A DNA stretch of 34,662 nucleotides from Rhodospirillales bacterium (lineage in GTDB: Bacteria; Pseudomonadota; Alphaproteobacteria; TMED109): the NCBI GenBank assembly GCA_028824295.1, contig JAPPED010000011.1, positions 1 to 34,662 of the forward strand. Direction: 5' to 3'. This document shows, one piece after another, positions 8,172 through 15,643 of this stretch. The position numbers and the translations under genes are program-made. A model generated the notes under the pieces. That model saw nothing but the letters and a program-made list of their open reading frames with translations. It was not told the origin of the DNA and did no database searches. Every line of letters begins with the position of its first letter. Position 1 is the first letter of the stretch.

Positions 8172-9362
8172 ATGAAGGTCACGCCGGGCACCCGCCCTCT
8201 TGATCGCCGAACCGTTGTCGCCGGGCTCGCTGCAAGCGCCGCCGCCAGTCTGCTTCCGATCCCTGCCGTCGGGCAAAGCGCGGTGCTCCGAGTGGGTGCG
8301 TTGCTCCCGTTGACCGGTGGTCTCGACCGTCACGCGGCGCAGATGCGCCTCGGCCTCGAAACCGCAGCCGACGCCGTGAACGGCGCCGGCGGAGTTCTCG
8401 GCAGACCGATTGAAATCGTTTACGCCGACACGGGCACCACCCCGCGTGGACTTGCCAAAACGTGCGCGCGGCTCGTGCGCGAGGAGAAAGTCGCTGCCGC
8501 CATTGGCCCATTCATCGCGGCCGGCCGAAAAACAGCTGCCCGGGCCTTCGGCGAGCTGGGCGTTCCGGTAGTTTCGGCAACAAACAACGAGGGGCTGTTT
8601 TGCTCCGACAACTTCTTTTCGGTTGGACCGACACCCAATCAGGACATTTTTTCGCTGGTGCGCCATCTCGATGGCGGCACGGGACGGAGCTACTTTCTGA
8701 TCGGAACCTATTCCAGCTGGCAGTTGTCCAGCTTCCGTCAGGCAATCCTCAAGGTCATCTACGGCTTCAACGGGTCCGTTACCGGTCAGGCACTGACCCC
8801 CATTGAAGAGCAGAAGTTTCGACCCATCATTCGCTGGATCGCCGATACCGGAGCCGACACCGTCCTGTTCTGTGTCCCGCGCGTTCCCGGGGTGCATTTC
8901 GTCCATCAGGCGCGTGAGTTAGGACTGCTTGATCGCATCAAGTTTGGCTGGGTCGGCTTCAACGAGCTGCACGCCCACCAGCTCCCCGCGACCGAAGTGT
9001 CGCAGGTTGCGACGGTCTCTCCGTTCGTTGCAAGCGACTCCGGCGGCGGCGTGCCTGATCTCGTCGCGCGGATGAATCGGCTGGGAGGAACTGACGTCCC
9101 CCCGACCTACTACGCCTATACCCACTACCTTGCACTTGCCGCCGTTGCGGCCGCTGCAGAACGGTCTGGCGAGGCACACGCCCCCGCCGTACTGGACGGC
9201 CTCAAGGGACTGACCTTCGACAGCGCTACGGGACCAGTGACCATCGACGCCGAGTCGCATCATGCTCATCTGGGCATTGTCGCAGCGCGCGGAAGTGGAA
9301 GCGGCCTCGAGATCGTGGAGCGACTGGGGGTGATCGCGCCGGAGCCCGGCTGTTCGGCCTGA
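8172..9362 (+). CDS. Tat-exported ABC-type periplasmic binding protein (amide/urea/branched-chain class)
   Basis: A 396-residue substrate-binding protein of periplasmic-binding-protein family 5/6 (LivJ, AmiC, FmdD, UrtA type). The N-terminus has a twin-arginine signal (LDRRTVVAGLAAS followed by a hydrophobic stretch ending near VGQSA). The mature part begins VLRVGALLPLTGGLDRHAAQMRLGLE, a typical first lobe. The ATG at 8172 is chosen because GGAAGGA (8159-8165) lies six bases upstream; the ATG at 8166 touches that site and is too close. No permease or ATPase gene adjoins it, so it may serve a distant importer or a sensor. The ligand is unknown. Confidence 0.88.
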   Translation: MKVTPGTRPLDRRTVVAGLAASAAASLLPIPAVGQSAVLRVGALLPLTGGLDRHAAQMRLGLETAADAVNGAGGVLGRPIEIVYADTGTTPRGLAKTCARLVREEKVAAAIGPFIAAGRKTAARAFGELGVPVVSATNNEGLFCSDNFFSVGPTPNQDIFSLVRHLDGGTGRSYFLIGTYSSWQLSSFRQAILKVIYGFNGSVTGQALTPIEEQKFRPIIRWIADTGADTVLFCVPRVPGVHFVHQARELGLLDRIKFGWVGFNELHAHQLPATEVSQVATVSPFVASDSGGGVPDLVARMNRLGGTDVPPTYYAYTHYLALAAVAAAAERSGEAHAPAVLDGLKGLTFDSATGPVTIDAESHHAHLGIVAARGSGSGLEIVERLGVIAPEPGCSA

Positions 9363-9636
9363 AACAATGATCGCATGCAATTGCCCGTGATCTCGTGTGC
9401 ACCATCGGCGCGGCGCGCTGCCGAACCCATCCGGTAGGGGATTGCCGCACACGCAGTCCGTCGCGCAACAGGCGACTGCTCGGCAGGAGCGCCGGTACGT
9501 TTGCTCGAGCCATTGCCGTTGCCGCGTCTTGCTAACATCGCCAACGCAGGCTGTCCCCGTACCACCCAAAGCAATCCCGTGAACGGATCGTGGATCGTGG
9601 GGGCGCCATTCCTTATCTCTGCAACAGGCTATTCCG

Positions 9637-10449
9637 ATGACCTTTGAGCAAATTCTCGTGCGCGCCGAACACGGCATTGCCACCGTCACGCTGAACAGAC
9701 CGGACCGATTGAACGCGTGGACTCCACGCATGAGTCAGGAACTCCGAACCTGCTTTCGAACCCTTGCCGACGATCACGAGATCCGCGTGATCATCTTGAC
9801 CGGAGCCGGGCGGGGCTTCTGCGCCGGCGCGGACATCGAAGCCCTTCAGGCGATCGATTCGGACTCAGGAAGCTCCAGCGGCAAGCCCGCGCCATTCGAT
9901 CCCGACGCGCCCAAGGGGTTTCAGGGCGCCCATACCTGGTTTCCCACGGTACCGCAGCCGATCATTGCGGCGATCAACGGTCCGGCAGCGGGGCTGGGTC
10001 TGGTGCTCGCGCTTTGGTGCGATCTGCGCTTTGCAGCCGAAGAGGCCGTATTCTCGAGCGCGTTCAGTCGCCGAGGCTTGGTCGCCGAGCACGGAATCAG
10101 TTGGCTGCTGCCTCGCCTTGTGGGAATTGCAAGAGCGCAGGACATCCTGCTGTCTGCCCGTCGCATCTCTGGCACGGAAGCGGCCCAGTTGGGCTTGGTC
10201 AATGCTGCATTCAAGGCGGACGACCTGCTGCCGTCAGTCAACAGCTACGCCAGCATGCTCGCAACGCAAGTCTCTCCGCGGTCGACGCGGATCATGAAGC
10301 GCCAACTCTGGGAGGCCTTGGGAGGCGGCCTCGACGAGGCGTTGGCGATCGCCGACCGAGAAATGGAGAAGAGCTTTTCCAGTGAGGACTTCAAGGAAGG
10401 CGTCGCCTGTTTTGCCGAGAAGCGCGAACCACGATTTACCGGTCGGTAA
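9637..10449 (+). CDS. Enoyl-CoA hydratase/isomerase family (crotonase) protein
   Basis: A 270-residue crotonase-fold protein. GAGRGFCAGADI (56-67) forms part of the oxyanion hole and CoA site, and NGPAAGLGLVLALWCD (114-129) the second oxyanion loop. The first hydratase glutamate (rat Glu144 position) is V123, and the Glu164 position is F143. E151, in RRGLVAEHG, lies where the delta3-delta2-enoyl-CoA isomerases of the Eci1/ECI2 type carry their single catalytic Glu. An isomerase-like activity is therefore more likely than hydration. It follows the binding-protein gene on the same strand after 274 bases without a gene. The ribosome-binding site is weak. Confidence 0.88.
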   Translation: MTFEQILVRAEHGIATVTLNRPDRLNAWTPRMSQELRTCFRTLADDHEIRVIILTGAGRGFCAGADIEALQAIDSDSGSSSGKPAPFDPDAPKGFQGAHTWFPTVPQPIIAAINGPAAGLGLVLALWCDLRFAAEEAVFSSAFSRRGLVAEHGISWLLPRLVGIARAQDILLSARRISGTEAAQLGLVNAAFKADDLLPSVNSYASMLATQVSPRSTRIMKRQLWEALGGGLDEALAIADREMEKSFSSEDFKEGVACFAEKREPRFTGR

Positions 10450-10695
10450 GCCGCAGCCGGATACCGGCAATCAGACGATCGGAGTTTCCGCGAAGATGCC
10501 CCGGAAATATCAGGTCGAATCCCTCGCCAGGGAGTGGAGGCATCTTACGGCCGCCCGGTTGTCGGATCCTTGCGCTGCCGGCCGCTGCGATTAAGCATCC
10601 GTTCATCCCGCGAGCACCAACACGACAGCCGGCAGGTGCGGGTTCGGCATTCGCGCGTTAGGGGCCAGGCAGAAGCCCGTAACCGAATTTCGCGG

Positions 10696-11439
10696 TTAGC
10701 CGTTGATATCGCAGCCCAAGAAGCGCCGATCAGTCAGCTTGCAGGCCTCCAAAACGGAGAATGACCCGGCCGCAGGATCCACGATCACGTCGCCCGGATT
10801 GCTCACCGCCTCTATCAAAGCGGCCTGCAGGCCTACCGGTTTGCGATGGGTGTGCCGGCTCTTCGCCACGGGTTCAACCCAGACGTCAGGGATGTCGTGT
10901 CGGGTCCAGACTCCCTTGGCTCGACGAGGCGGTTGCTGCAGCACCACCAGATGTTCGCCCACACGACGTGAGCGGTACCCCATCCCCAGCTTCTGCTTGC
11001 TCCACGTAATCATGTCGACGACCTCAAGCCGCGTCTGGGCAATCCAGTCCGCAAAACCCGAACAAAGGTGGAACTTGTCCATCCACAGGAACAGATGGCC
11101 GCTGGGCATCAGCACGCGACCGATCTCCCGCACGAATTCGGGGATTTCTCCTGTCATCTGACGCAAAGCGCGACGGGGACTGCCCCGTGTCTCGCCTTCG
11201 TTGCCGTACGACAGATGCTCCAGCACGCCGCGGTATTGCGGATCAAAGAAAACCACAGGAACGCTGCCGTCGGACAGCGTGGAGAGCAGATGAAGTCCCT
11301 CCATCTTGAGCCGCGCCCCGTACGAGAGATCGCGGGCAAGGTTCATCGCCGGTTGGGAGAGATCCCGGGCCGAGGAATACACGGAGCCGGCGCTGTCGGT
11401 CAGTTCCGACGGGTTCGACGGCTTTTCGTGTTGCGGCAT
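10696..11439 (-). CDS. Orphan site-specific DNA methyltransferase (beta class)
   Basis: A 247-residue S-adenosylmethionine-dependent DNA amino-methyltransferase (N6-adenine or N4-cytosine). The catalytic motif IV comes first, as FFDPQYRG (64-71), a DPPY variant. A HRKPVGL segment (198-204) and the SAM-binding motif I DPAAGSF (221-227) are near the C-terminus. This IV-before-I order defines the beta group. No restriction endonuclease or specificity gene is nearby, so it appears to be a solitary methylase, as in epigenetic regulators or phage-derived genes. The 246 bases between the crotonase stop and this gene hold nothing recognisable. The start is uncertain because no clear ribosome-binding site precedes the ATG at 11439. 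Confidence 0.85.
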   Translation of the reverse strand: MPQHEKPSNPSELTDSAGSVYSSARDLSQPAMNLARDLSYGARLKMEGLHLLSTLSDGSVPVVFFDPQYRGVLEHLSYGNEGETRGSPRRALRQMTGEIPEFVREIGRVLMPSGHLFLWMDKFHLCSGFADWIAQTRLEVVDMITWSKQKLGMGYRSRRVGEHLVVLQQPPRRAKGVWTRHDIPDVWVEPVAKSRHTHRKPVGLQAALIEAVSNPGDVIVDPAAGSFSVLEACKLTDRRFLGCDING

Positions 11440-11594
11440 TCGCGGGTGCCAGCGCGGCCGATCAGACCAGCAGGTCCATCAAGGCCCAAAGGAATTGCAT
11501 GTCCGGCAACAAGCCGCCGCATCCCGCACTGACGGAACCGTCATCGGCAACGGGCGGGCATTGGTTCAACCGGATGGTTTGCGACAATGAATGC

Positions 11595-11624
11595 CGCCCC
11601 GGAAGGCGCTGGCCTTCCGGGGCG
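11595..11624 (-). terminator. Perfect 13-bp hairpin after the exported-protein gene
   Basis: A perfect thirteen-base-pair stem (CGCCCCGGAAGGC and its complement) with a four-base loop lies 28 bases past the stop of the minus-strand gene at 11653. Bases after it on the minus strand are only moderately T-rich. It probably ends the amidohydrolase/exported-protein transcript before the methyltransferase gene. Confidence 0.6.
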
Positions 11625-11652
11625 CGTCATCACAATGAGTCGAATACCGCTC

Positions 11653-12171
11653 TTAACGGACGATATGGAGTTCGGCCGGGCCGAACACTTCGCTTTCGCG
11701 GCGCCCCGGCAGCTCCGGATACTCAGCCCAGTCGCGGTCCTGGAACTCGGCCGGCAGATTCTCCGCCTCGTTCGCGTAGCGCACCTTCACCTTGAAACGC
11801 AGCTGGTTCATGGATTTTGGCGCGTCGCTGTTGATGCAGGTCGGGCCATGGCCGCCGAACTCACCGGCGCCTTCGGTCACGCACCATTCAGGTTGAGGGC
11901 TGCGTTCGCTGGTCGTTACCAGATGGAGGATGACGCTCTTGCCCGCCTCCGGGCCACCGTGGACATCCAGGACGGCCATGTACGGCTGGTCAACCCAGGC
12001 ATCCGGCGTGTCCTCGGGGATTCCGCCTTTCAGAAACAGGATGTACGCAGGGTACAGCCCCTGGAAATATAGTCGCGCTTCCTCGCCCTTCACAGTCATG
12101 ATGTCGGCCTGCGCCGCGGACGCGGCAATCGAGCCGACGAGAAAACCCGTCACAATCAGTATCTTACGCAT
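11653..12171 (-). CDS. Small exported protein of unknown function
   Basis: A 172-residue protein with a clear Sec signal peptide: MRKILIVTGFLVGSIAASAAQA, cleavage after about residue 22. I do not recognise the family. The mature part starts IMTVKGEEARLYFQGLYP and contains only two cysteines, in EWCVTEG and PTCINS, which could form a disulfide in the periplasm. The ATG at 12171 is chosen because GGAGGGG lies just upstream and the signal peptide starts there; the frame is open 25 codons further up. It follows the amidohydrolase gene on the same strand after 123 bases that contain a hairpin, so it may be an operon partner or have its own promoter. Confidence 0.75.
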   Translation of the reverse strand: MRKILIVTGFLVGSIAASAAQADIMTVKGEEARLYFQGLYPAYILFLKGGIPEDTPDAWVDQPYMAVLDVHGGPEAGKSVILHLVTTSERSPQPEWCVTEGAGEFGGHGPTCINSDAPKSMNQLRFKVKVRYANEAENLPAEFQDRDWAEYPELPGRRESEVFGPAELHIVR

Positions 12172-12242
12172 AGTGCCCCTCCACTTACCCCCGGTTGGCG
12201 CCACCCGGCACTGAAGGCGGGACGCGTCCTGCCTGAGGCATC

Positions 12243-12279
12243 GCAAGAAAGAAGGGGAGCGCGGATTCCCGCGCCCCCC
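12243..12279 (-). terminator. Intrinsic terminator-like hairpin after the amidohydrolase gene
   Basis: A GC-rich stem (CCGCGCCCC against GGGGAGCGCGG with one bulged base) at 12254-12279 is followed on the minus strand by TTCTTTCTT (12243-12253). The T-rich tail makes this the best intrinsic terminator in the window. Because the exported-protein gene follows, it may work as a partial terminator that lowers that gene's expression. Confidence 0.65.
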
Positions 12280-12294
12280 CTGAAGCAGGCCTTC

Positions 12295-13812
12295 TTAGGC
12301 CGTGCGGACGTAGCCGTACCGCTTGTTGGTAGGTACTCCGCCCTCCTCCCGGAACTGCTGCGCCAATTGCGCAATCTTGTCCTCGGAGAAGTTCGGCATG
12401 TCAGGCATCTCGGACGCCGACTGCACGCCGACATTGTAGAGGCGTGCGGCGTTCAGCCCGAAGATCGCCTGCTTCGCCAGGCTATTCGGGCCACCCAAGG
12501 ACGGCATGCCGTACTTCGCCTGCATGTCCTCAGGCACCTCGAGGCGACGCAAGGCCTCAATCTGCCATTGCGGCGAACCGTACCACACCGTGTCCGAACC
12601 CCAGATCACGTGGTCAGCGCCAAGGTCGCGGACCAGTGTACCCATCAGGGCAGCCGAGAAGCGCGGGTGCGCCACGGCCGAGTTCGCGAACGATGTTCCG
12701 ATCTCGCCGTAAACGTTGCTGACACCGTGCTCTTCGGGGATGCGGGTGAGGTCGGTCACCCACTTGATCTCGCCGCCGGACTCTTCGAACTCTTTCCAAG
12801 CCTGATCAGGCAGTTCCAGGAACGGCCGCAGACCAGAGTGATAGATCACGAAGTTCATGTCCGGCCAGTCCTTGGCCGCCTGCGGCAGGTCGTCCAGGGT
12901 GGCGTACTGCCACACGCCCGGGAATGACACCTCGTAGTCCGGAGGCAGCAAGCCCTTGTGCGTGCAGATAGTGTTGATACCCGCCTTCAACGACTTCTCG
13001 TAGAAGGGGTACATGATCTCTTCATCGTCCAGGCGCCACGGGTACTTCGACGGCGACAGCGGGTCACCAATCGTGTAGGACTTCCATGAATCAGGGCGAA
13101 GTACTTCAATCGCCTCGTCGACCGCATCCATCCAGCCTGGCTGGCCCGGCGTGATCACGCTGTGGCCGAGCATCCGCTGTGCGCCGGCGAAGTCATTGAT
13201 CAGGTCACGGGCGGCTGTGATCTGCTCGTTCGACAGCAGCCACCAGGTCGGGTCGTCGAACGGCGCGCCCGAAAGCAGCGCCATCTTCGTGTCGCTCGTG
13301 TACCAGAGCTCGCGGATGTAGTTCTCGAACTTGTACCGCGCAAGGCTGAGCCCTTCTTCCTTCAGCTTCGGGTTCCAGTGCTCTGCAGCAAACTCACCCA
13401 AGCCGAGAATGGCTTCGTGTGCGAAGTCGTCACGCAGGAAGTGGGTCTGGTCATCCAGGATGAACTGGCCCGCCAGCTGCTTGTCACGCTCGCTCATCAT
13501 CTCCGGGTCACGGGCTTCCGCCTCGCCGACCTGGAAGACCCCGCCGCCATAAATCTCGTTCATGGCGATGAACGCAGTCGCCATTCCGCAGCTCGTCTGC
13601 AGGAAGGCACGCCGGCTCATACCGAGGTACTTTGCGTTCTCATCGGCAAGGTCCAGAATGCGCTGCTCAACGCGCTTCTGGGTTTCAGACTGCTTGGGGG
13701 GCAGATACTCCCCGTTGGAGACAATCTGCGTCGGGACCGGAAGGTCGAGATTAAGCTTTTCAGCTCCGTCGACCAGTGCCTGCTCCCGCTCGCTTAGCCA
13801 CACATGGGCCAT
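12295..13812 (-). CDS. Amidohydrolase family (ACMSD-like) metal-dependent hydrolase
   Basis: A 505-residue TIM-barrel hydrolase or decarboxylase of the amidohydrolase-2 type. Candidate metal and catalytic residues are H124 in DDQTHF, H285 in TICTHKG, H325 in VIYHSGLRPF and D407 in IWGSDTVW. The usual N-terminal HxH is reduced to QTH (first His replaced by Gln), a form I recall from some members. Residues 65-85 hold a twin-arginine-like segment (MSRRAFLQTSCGMATAF) preceded by some 60 charged residues, an unusual place for a Tat signal. The ATG at 13812 follows GGAGGAGG; the frame extends 30 codons further upstream without one. Substrate unknown. Confidence 0.85.
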   Translation of the reverse strand: MAHVWLSEREQALVDGAEKLNLDLPVPTQIVSNGEYLPPKQSETQKRVEQRILDLADENAKYLGMSRRAFLQTSCGMATAFIAMNEIYGGGVFQVGEAEARDPEMMSERDKQLAGQFILDDQTHFLRDDFAHEAILGLGEFAAEHWNPKLKEEGLSLARYKFENYIRELWYTSDTKMALLSGAPFDDPTWWLLSNEQITAARDLINDFAGAQRMLGHSVITPGQPGWMDAVDEAIEVLRPDSWKSYTIGDPLSPSKYPWRLDDEEIMYPFYEKSLKAGINTICTHKGLLPPDYEVSFPGVWQYATLDDLPQAAKDWPDMNFVIYHSGLRPFLELPDQAWKEFEESGGEIKWVTDLTRIPEEHGVSNVYGEIGTSFANSAVAHPRFSAALMGTLVRDLGADHVIWGSDTVWYGSPQWQIEALRRLEVPEDMQAKYGMPSLGGPNSLAKQAIFGLNAARLYNVGVQSASEMPDMPNFSEDKIAQLAQQFREEGGVPTNKRYGYVRTA

Positions 13813-14004
13813 AAGTTTCCTCCTCCGTTTCCACATCGTGGAAGCGATGCAGAAACTTCTATTGCACACTGTTAACCATATACCGAAGTCCCAACAAAGC
13901 AAGTTTTACGCGCCGGACAGCGAGGGATTCCTTAGGGGATTGAAGTGGCATCGGTACGCGTACGCGATAGATTGCCGGGAGGTGCTCGGCCTGTGGAGAC
14001 ATCG

Positions 14005-14445
14005 ATGATCAGAATCCGTTCCTTCTGCGCTTGCACGGCTTTGGGACTTGCGCTCGGCATTGCATTCCTCGCCGGCCTCTCGCCATCGCCAGTTCACGGT
14101 GCAGACCCGTCATTCCAGCTTGCCACGCTGATGACCGGATCCGAGGGAGGCATTCGTGACGCAATGGAAGAGGATTTCGTTCCCGCCAAGAAGCGAGTGG
14201 CAGGCTGCCGCTCGTTCAACTCGGACGGTGGCAGTGCAAACCGGTTCATGAATTCCCGGCTGCTGACCGCGCGCCCGCACGCGACGGTCCACCTGGGCCC
14301 CGGCAAGCACTTCTGCGTGTCCGGTTTCATCGTCGGACGAGATCTCCGCCTGCAGGTCGTTGGAGAGAAATCCGGCTGGTTTCGCATCAAGCTCGGCAGC
14401 ATGGAAGGCTGGGTCGCCGCCCAAAGCGTCCGCCGCGAACTCTGA
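14005..14445 (+). CDS. Exported SH3b-like domain protein
   Basis: A 146-residue protein with a signal peptide (about residues 1-32, ending near PSPVHGA). Its C-terminal half (about 88-146) is a bacterial SH3-like domain, seen in the pattern HATVHLGPG, GWFRIKL and EGWVAAQSVRREL. Such domains bind peptidoglycan or act as protein interaction modules in the envelope. The ATG at 14005 has GGAG (13995-13998) six bases upstream and starts a good signal peptide. Its stop shares one base with the start of the next gene (TGATG), so translation is probably coupled. The 192 bases before it, shared with the divergent amidohydrolase gene, are locally AT-rich and probably contain both promoters, though I could not define them. 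Confidence 0.75.
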   Translation: MIRIRSFCACTALGLALGIAFLAGLSPSPVHGADPSFQLATLMTGSEGGIRDAMEEDFVPAKKRVAGCRSFNSDGGSANRFMNSRLLTARPHATVHLGPGKHFCVSGFIVGRDLRLQVVGEKSGWFRIKLGSMEGWVAAQSVRREL

Positions 14446-14990
14446 TGTCAGTTGCAGCGCCTATGTCGGTCGAGGTGCCGACAACGTGGCCGGACACGCT
14501 CTTCGACACGTTGAAGCGGGTCGGCATTGATCAGGTCGGGCACGTCCCGGACGCTGGCCACGCACGCCTTATTGACCGATGTGACCGTGACCCCGCGATC
14601 GCCGTGACGGGCCTCACCAGCGAGGAAGAGGGAGTCGGTTTGGCGGCCGGAGCATGGCTCGGCGGGCAGCGCGCTGCCCTGCTGATGCAGTCCAGCGGGC
14701 TTGGGAACTGCGTCAACGCCATTTCGTCGCTCGCCGAGGCAGGGCAGTTCCCACTCCTCATGATCATTACGATGCGTGGCGAGTGGGGGGAGTTCAATCC
14801 GTGGCAGGTACCGCTGGGCCGGGCCGCCCGCGACGTGCTGCTGGCCATCGACTGCCGTGTTCTAAACGTGCATCGACCGGACGAGGTCGGTGATACGGCG
14901 CTGGCCGCCGCGCGACTCGCGTTTGACTCGTCACAACGCGTCGCAATGCTGCTGACCCAACGTCTCATCGGTACCAAGGCGTTTCGATAA
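14445..14990 (+). CDS. TPP-dependent decarboxylase, PYR-domain (alpha) subunit, sulfopyruvate decarboxylase type
   Basis: A 181-residue protein forming only the pyrimidine-binding domain of a thiamine-diphosphate enzyme. The segment LTSEEEGVGLAAGAWLGG (57-74) holds the conserved glutamate that activates the cofactor, followed by QSSGLGNCVNAISSLA. Split alpha/beta enzymes of this size are known as sulfopyruvate decarboxylase (ComD/ComE); phosphonopyruvate decarboxylase is the fused relative. Its start overlaps the SH3-protein stop by one base, and its TAA overlaps the next ATG by one base (TAATG). The 2-oxoacid substrate cannot be told from sequence. An alternative start at 14463 is possible. 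Confidence 0.85.
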   Translation: MSVAAPMSVEVPTTWPDTLFDTLKRVGIDQVGHVPDAGHARLIDRCDRDPAIAVTGLTSEEEGVGLAAGAWLGGQRAALLMQSSGLGNCVNAISSLAEAGQFPLLMIITMRGEWGEFNPWQVPLGRAARDVLLAIDCRVLNVHRPDEVGDTALAAARLAFDSSQRVAMLLTQRLIGTKAFR

Positions 14991-15595
14991 TGACCAGTGC
15001 CCTGACCCGCCAGATGATTGCCGATCGACTGGTTGGCAACGATCCCGACCTGCTGGTCGTGACCGGGCTGGGCGGCACAGCCTGGGACGCCAGCCGCGCG
15101 GGAGACCGTGAGCTCACCTACTACCTCTGGGGCGGCATGGGTCTGGCCGCCAGCATGGGGCTGGGCCTTGCGTTGAGCCGCCCGGATCGTCGGGTCCTGG
15201 TGCTAACCGGTGACGGCGAGATGCTGATGGGCCTCGGAAGTCTGGCCACGGTTGCCCGTGCCGCACCAACGAATCTGGCGATCGTCGTGGTCGACAACGA
15301 GCTGTACGGTGAAACGGGCGGCCAGATGTCACATACCGCCGGCGCCTGTGACCTTGCCGCCGTTGCACGAGCCACAGGCATTGCAGATTCCCGTCTCGTT
15401 TCCGACGCGGCTGAACTGGAGGACGTGGCCGGTGCCCTCAGGACCTTGGGAACGGTAAGACAAGGCCCTGTATTCGCGGTAGTTCGGGTGCCGGGGCAGT
15501 TGTCCGGCCCGCCCGCCGAGCTCCCGCCACGCGACGGCACGTACTTGAAGCACCGCTTTCGAGAAGCTTTGATGGGGTCGGCTGTACTCCGCTGA
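14990..15595 (+). CDS. TPP-dependent decarboxylase, PP-domain (beta) subunit, sulfopyruvate decarboxylase type
   Basis: A 201-residue partner of the preceding subunit, carrying the diphosphate-binding domain. The thiamine-diphosphate motif begins GDGEM (74-78) and ends VVDNELYG (100-107), with N103 as the Mg ligand. GGMGLAASMGLGLAL precedes it, as in ComE and phosphonopyruvate decarboxylases. The active site would form between alpha and beta chains. Likely reaction: nonoxidative decarboxylation of a 2-oxoacid such as sulfopyruvate to an aldehyde. The neighbours give no matching sulfonate genes. panC follows after 48 bases on the same strand, so one transcript is likely. Confidence 0.87.
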   Translation: MTSALTRQMIADRLVGNDPDLLVVTGLGGTAWDASRAGDRELTYYLWGGMGLAASMGLGLALSRPDRRVLVLTGDGEMLMGLGSLATVARAAPTNLAIVVVDNELYGETGGQMSHTAGACDLAAVARATGIADSRLVSDAAELEDVAGALRTLGTVRQGPVFAVVRVPGQLSGPPAELPPRDGTYLKHRFREALMGSAVLR

Positions 15596-15643
15596 CAGCG
15601 TTGGGTCCAGTTCTCCATACCCGCTCAGACCAGGCAAGATGGC

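Noticed and set aside
11068..11532. Plus-strand frame opposite the DNA methyltransferase
   Set aside because: The opposite strand has intact methyltransferase motifs, so this is a shadow.
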